DNA from: Rickettsiales bacterium
GTDB lineage: Bacteria > Pseudomonadota > Alphaproteobacteria > Rickettsiales > UBA3002
Direction of reading: 5' to 3'
DNA: 5,112 bases
Assembly (NCBI GenBank): GCA_021300075.1
Contig: JAJTIB010000032.1
Span: 1-5,112, forward strand
The translations under genes and the position numbers were made by a program. Below the pieces are notes generated by a model. That model saw nothing but the letters and a program-made list of their open reading frames with translations, made no database searches and was not told the DNA's origin. Below are positions 5,076 through 5,112 of this stretch, piece by piece (the stretch's first letter is position 1; every line of letters begins with the position of its first letter).

Positions 5076-5112
5076 ATGAGCGAACCCAGCCTGTACCCTG
5101 TCCTTCCCTTAC
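5076..5112 (+). CDS. lon: Probable Lon protease, N-terminal fragment cut by the window end
   Basis: Only 12 codons are present, MSEPSLYPVLPL, and the window ends inside the frame. The sequence YPVLPL matches the start of the Lon N-terminal substrate-binding domain, where the family typically reads (L/Y)PVLPLRD. The position directly after clpX is the usual place of lon in proteobacteria. Lon is a cytoplasmic hexameric AAA+ serine protease that removes misfolded and short-lived regulatory proteins. The ribosome binding site is weak (GGA at 5067-5069, 6 bases before the ATG). The spacer of 245 bp with its own hairpin suggests transcription apart from clpX. Identity rests on a short peptide plus gene order. 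Confidence 0.8.
   Translation, partial: MSEPSLYPVLPL

Overview
The window holds the conserved bacterial protein-quality-control cluster tig - clpP - clpX - (start of lon), all on the + strand. Upstream, on the - strand, lie a tRNA-Leu gene and a small membrane-anchored protein gene. The gene order, the ClpP and ClpX sequences, the probable DUF1523-type neighbour and moderately GC-rich codon use point to an alphaproteobacterium. I cannot name a genus from this sequence alone.

Layout: 1-122 is the 3' flank of the first gene, with no gene seen. 123-557 (-) encodes a 144-residue protein with an N-terminal membrane segment and a conserved-looking YGWRIP...MYPNIV motif. 558-782 is a spacer dominated by a 134-bp block of related hairpins (652-785), whose last hairpin uses the CCA end of the tRNA as part of its stem. 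783-867 (-) is tRNA-Leu(UAG) with an encoded CCA. 868-977 is the divergent spacer that must hold the tRNA and tig promoters. 978-2387 is tig (trigger factor). 2388-2765 is a 378-bp spacer made almost entirely of repeats: a GTGGYCA heptad array, a cluster of nested palindromes and an ACCCTGM heptad array, ending in the clpP ribosome binding site. 2766-3440 is clpP. 3441-3555 is a short spacer with an AT-rich promoter-like segment and a 12-bp perfect palindrome. 3556-4830 is clpX. 4831-5075 holds an inverted pair of heptad arrays and, closer to lon, a 7-bp inverted repeat just after a TATATA box. 5076-5112 is the first 12 codons of a probable lon gene.

How the genes work together: trigger factor meets nascent chains at the ribosome exit tunnel. 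ClpX unfolds tagged or regulatory substrates and feeds them to the ClpP peptidase barrel. Lon is a separate AAA+ protease for misfolded and regulatory proteins. All catalytic and binding motifs I could check in Tig, ClpP and ClpX are intact. Spacers of 115 to 378 bp, some with their own promoter-like or hairpin elements, suggest several transcription units rather than one tight operon.

I found no undescribed multi-gene system here; the coding content is ordinary core genome. The unusual material is in the spacers, where several short repeat families (7-bp tandem arrays and nested palindromes) have accumulated. Their function, if any, is unknown to me.
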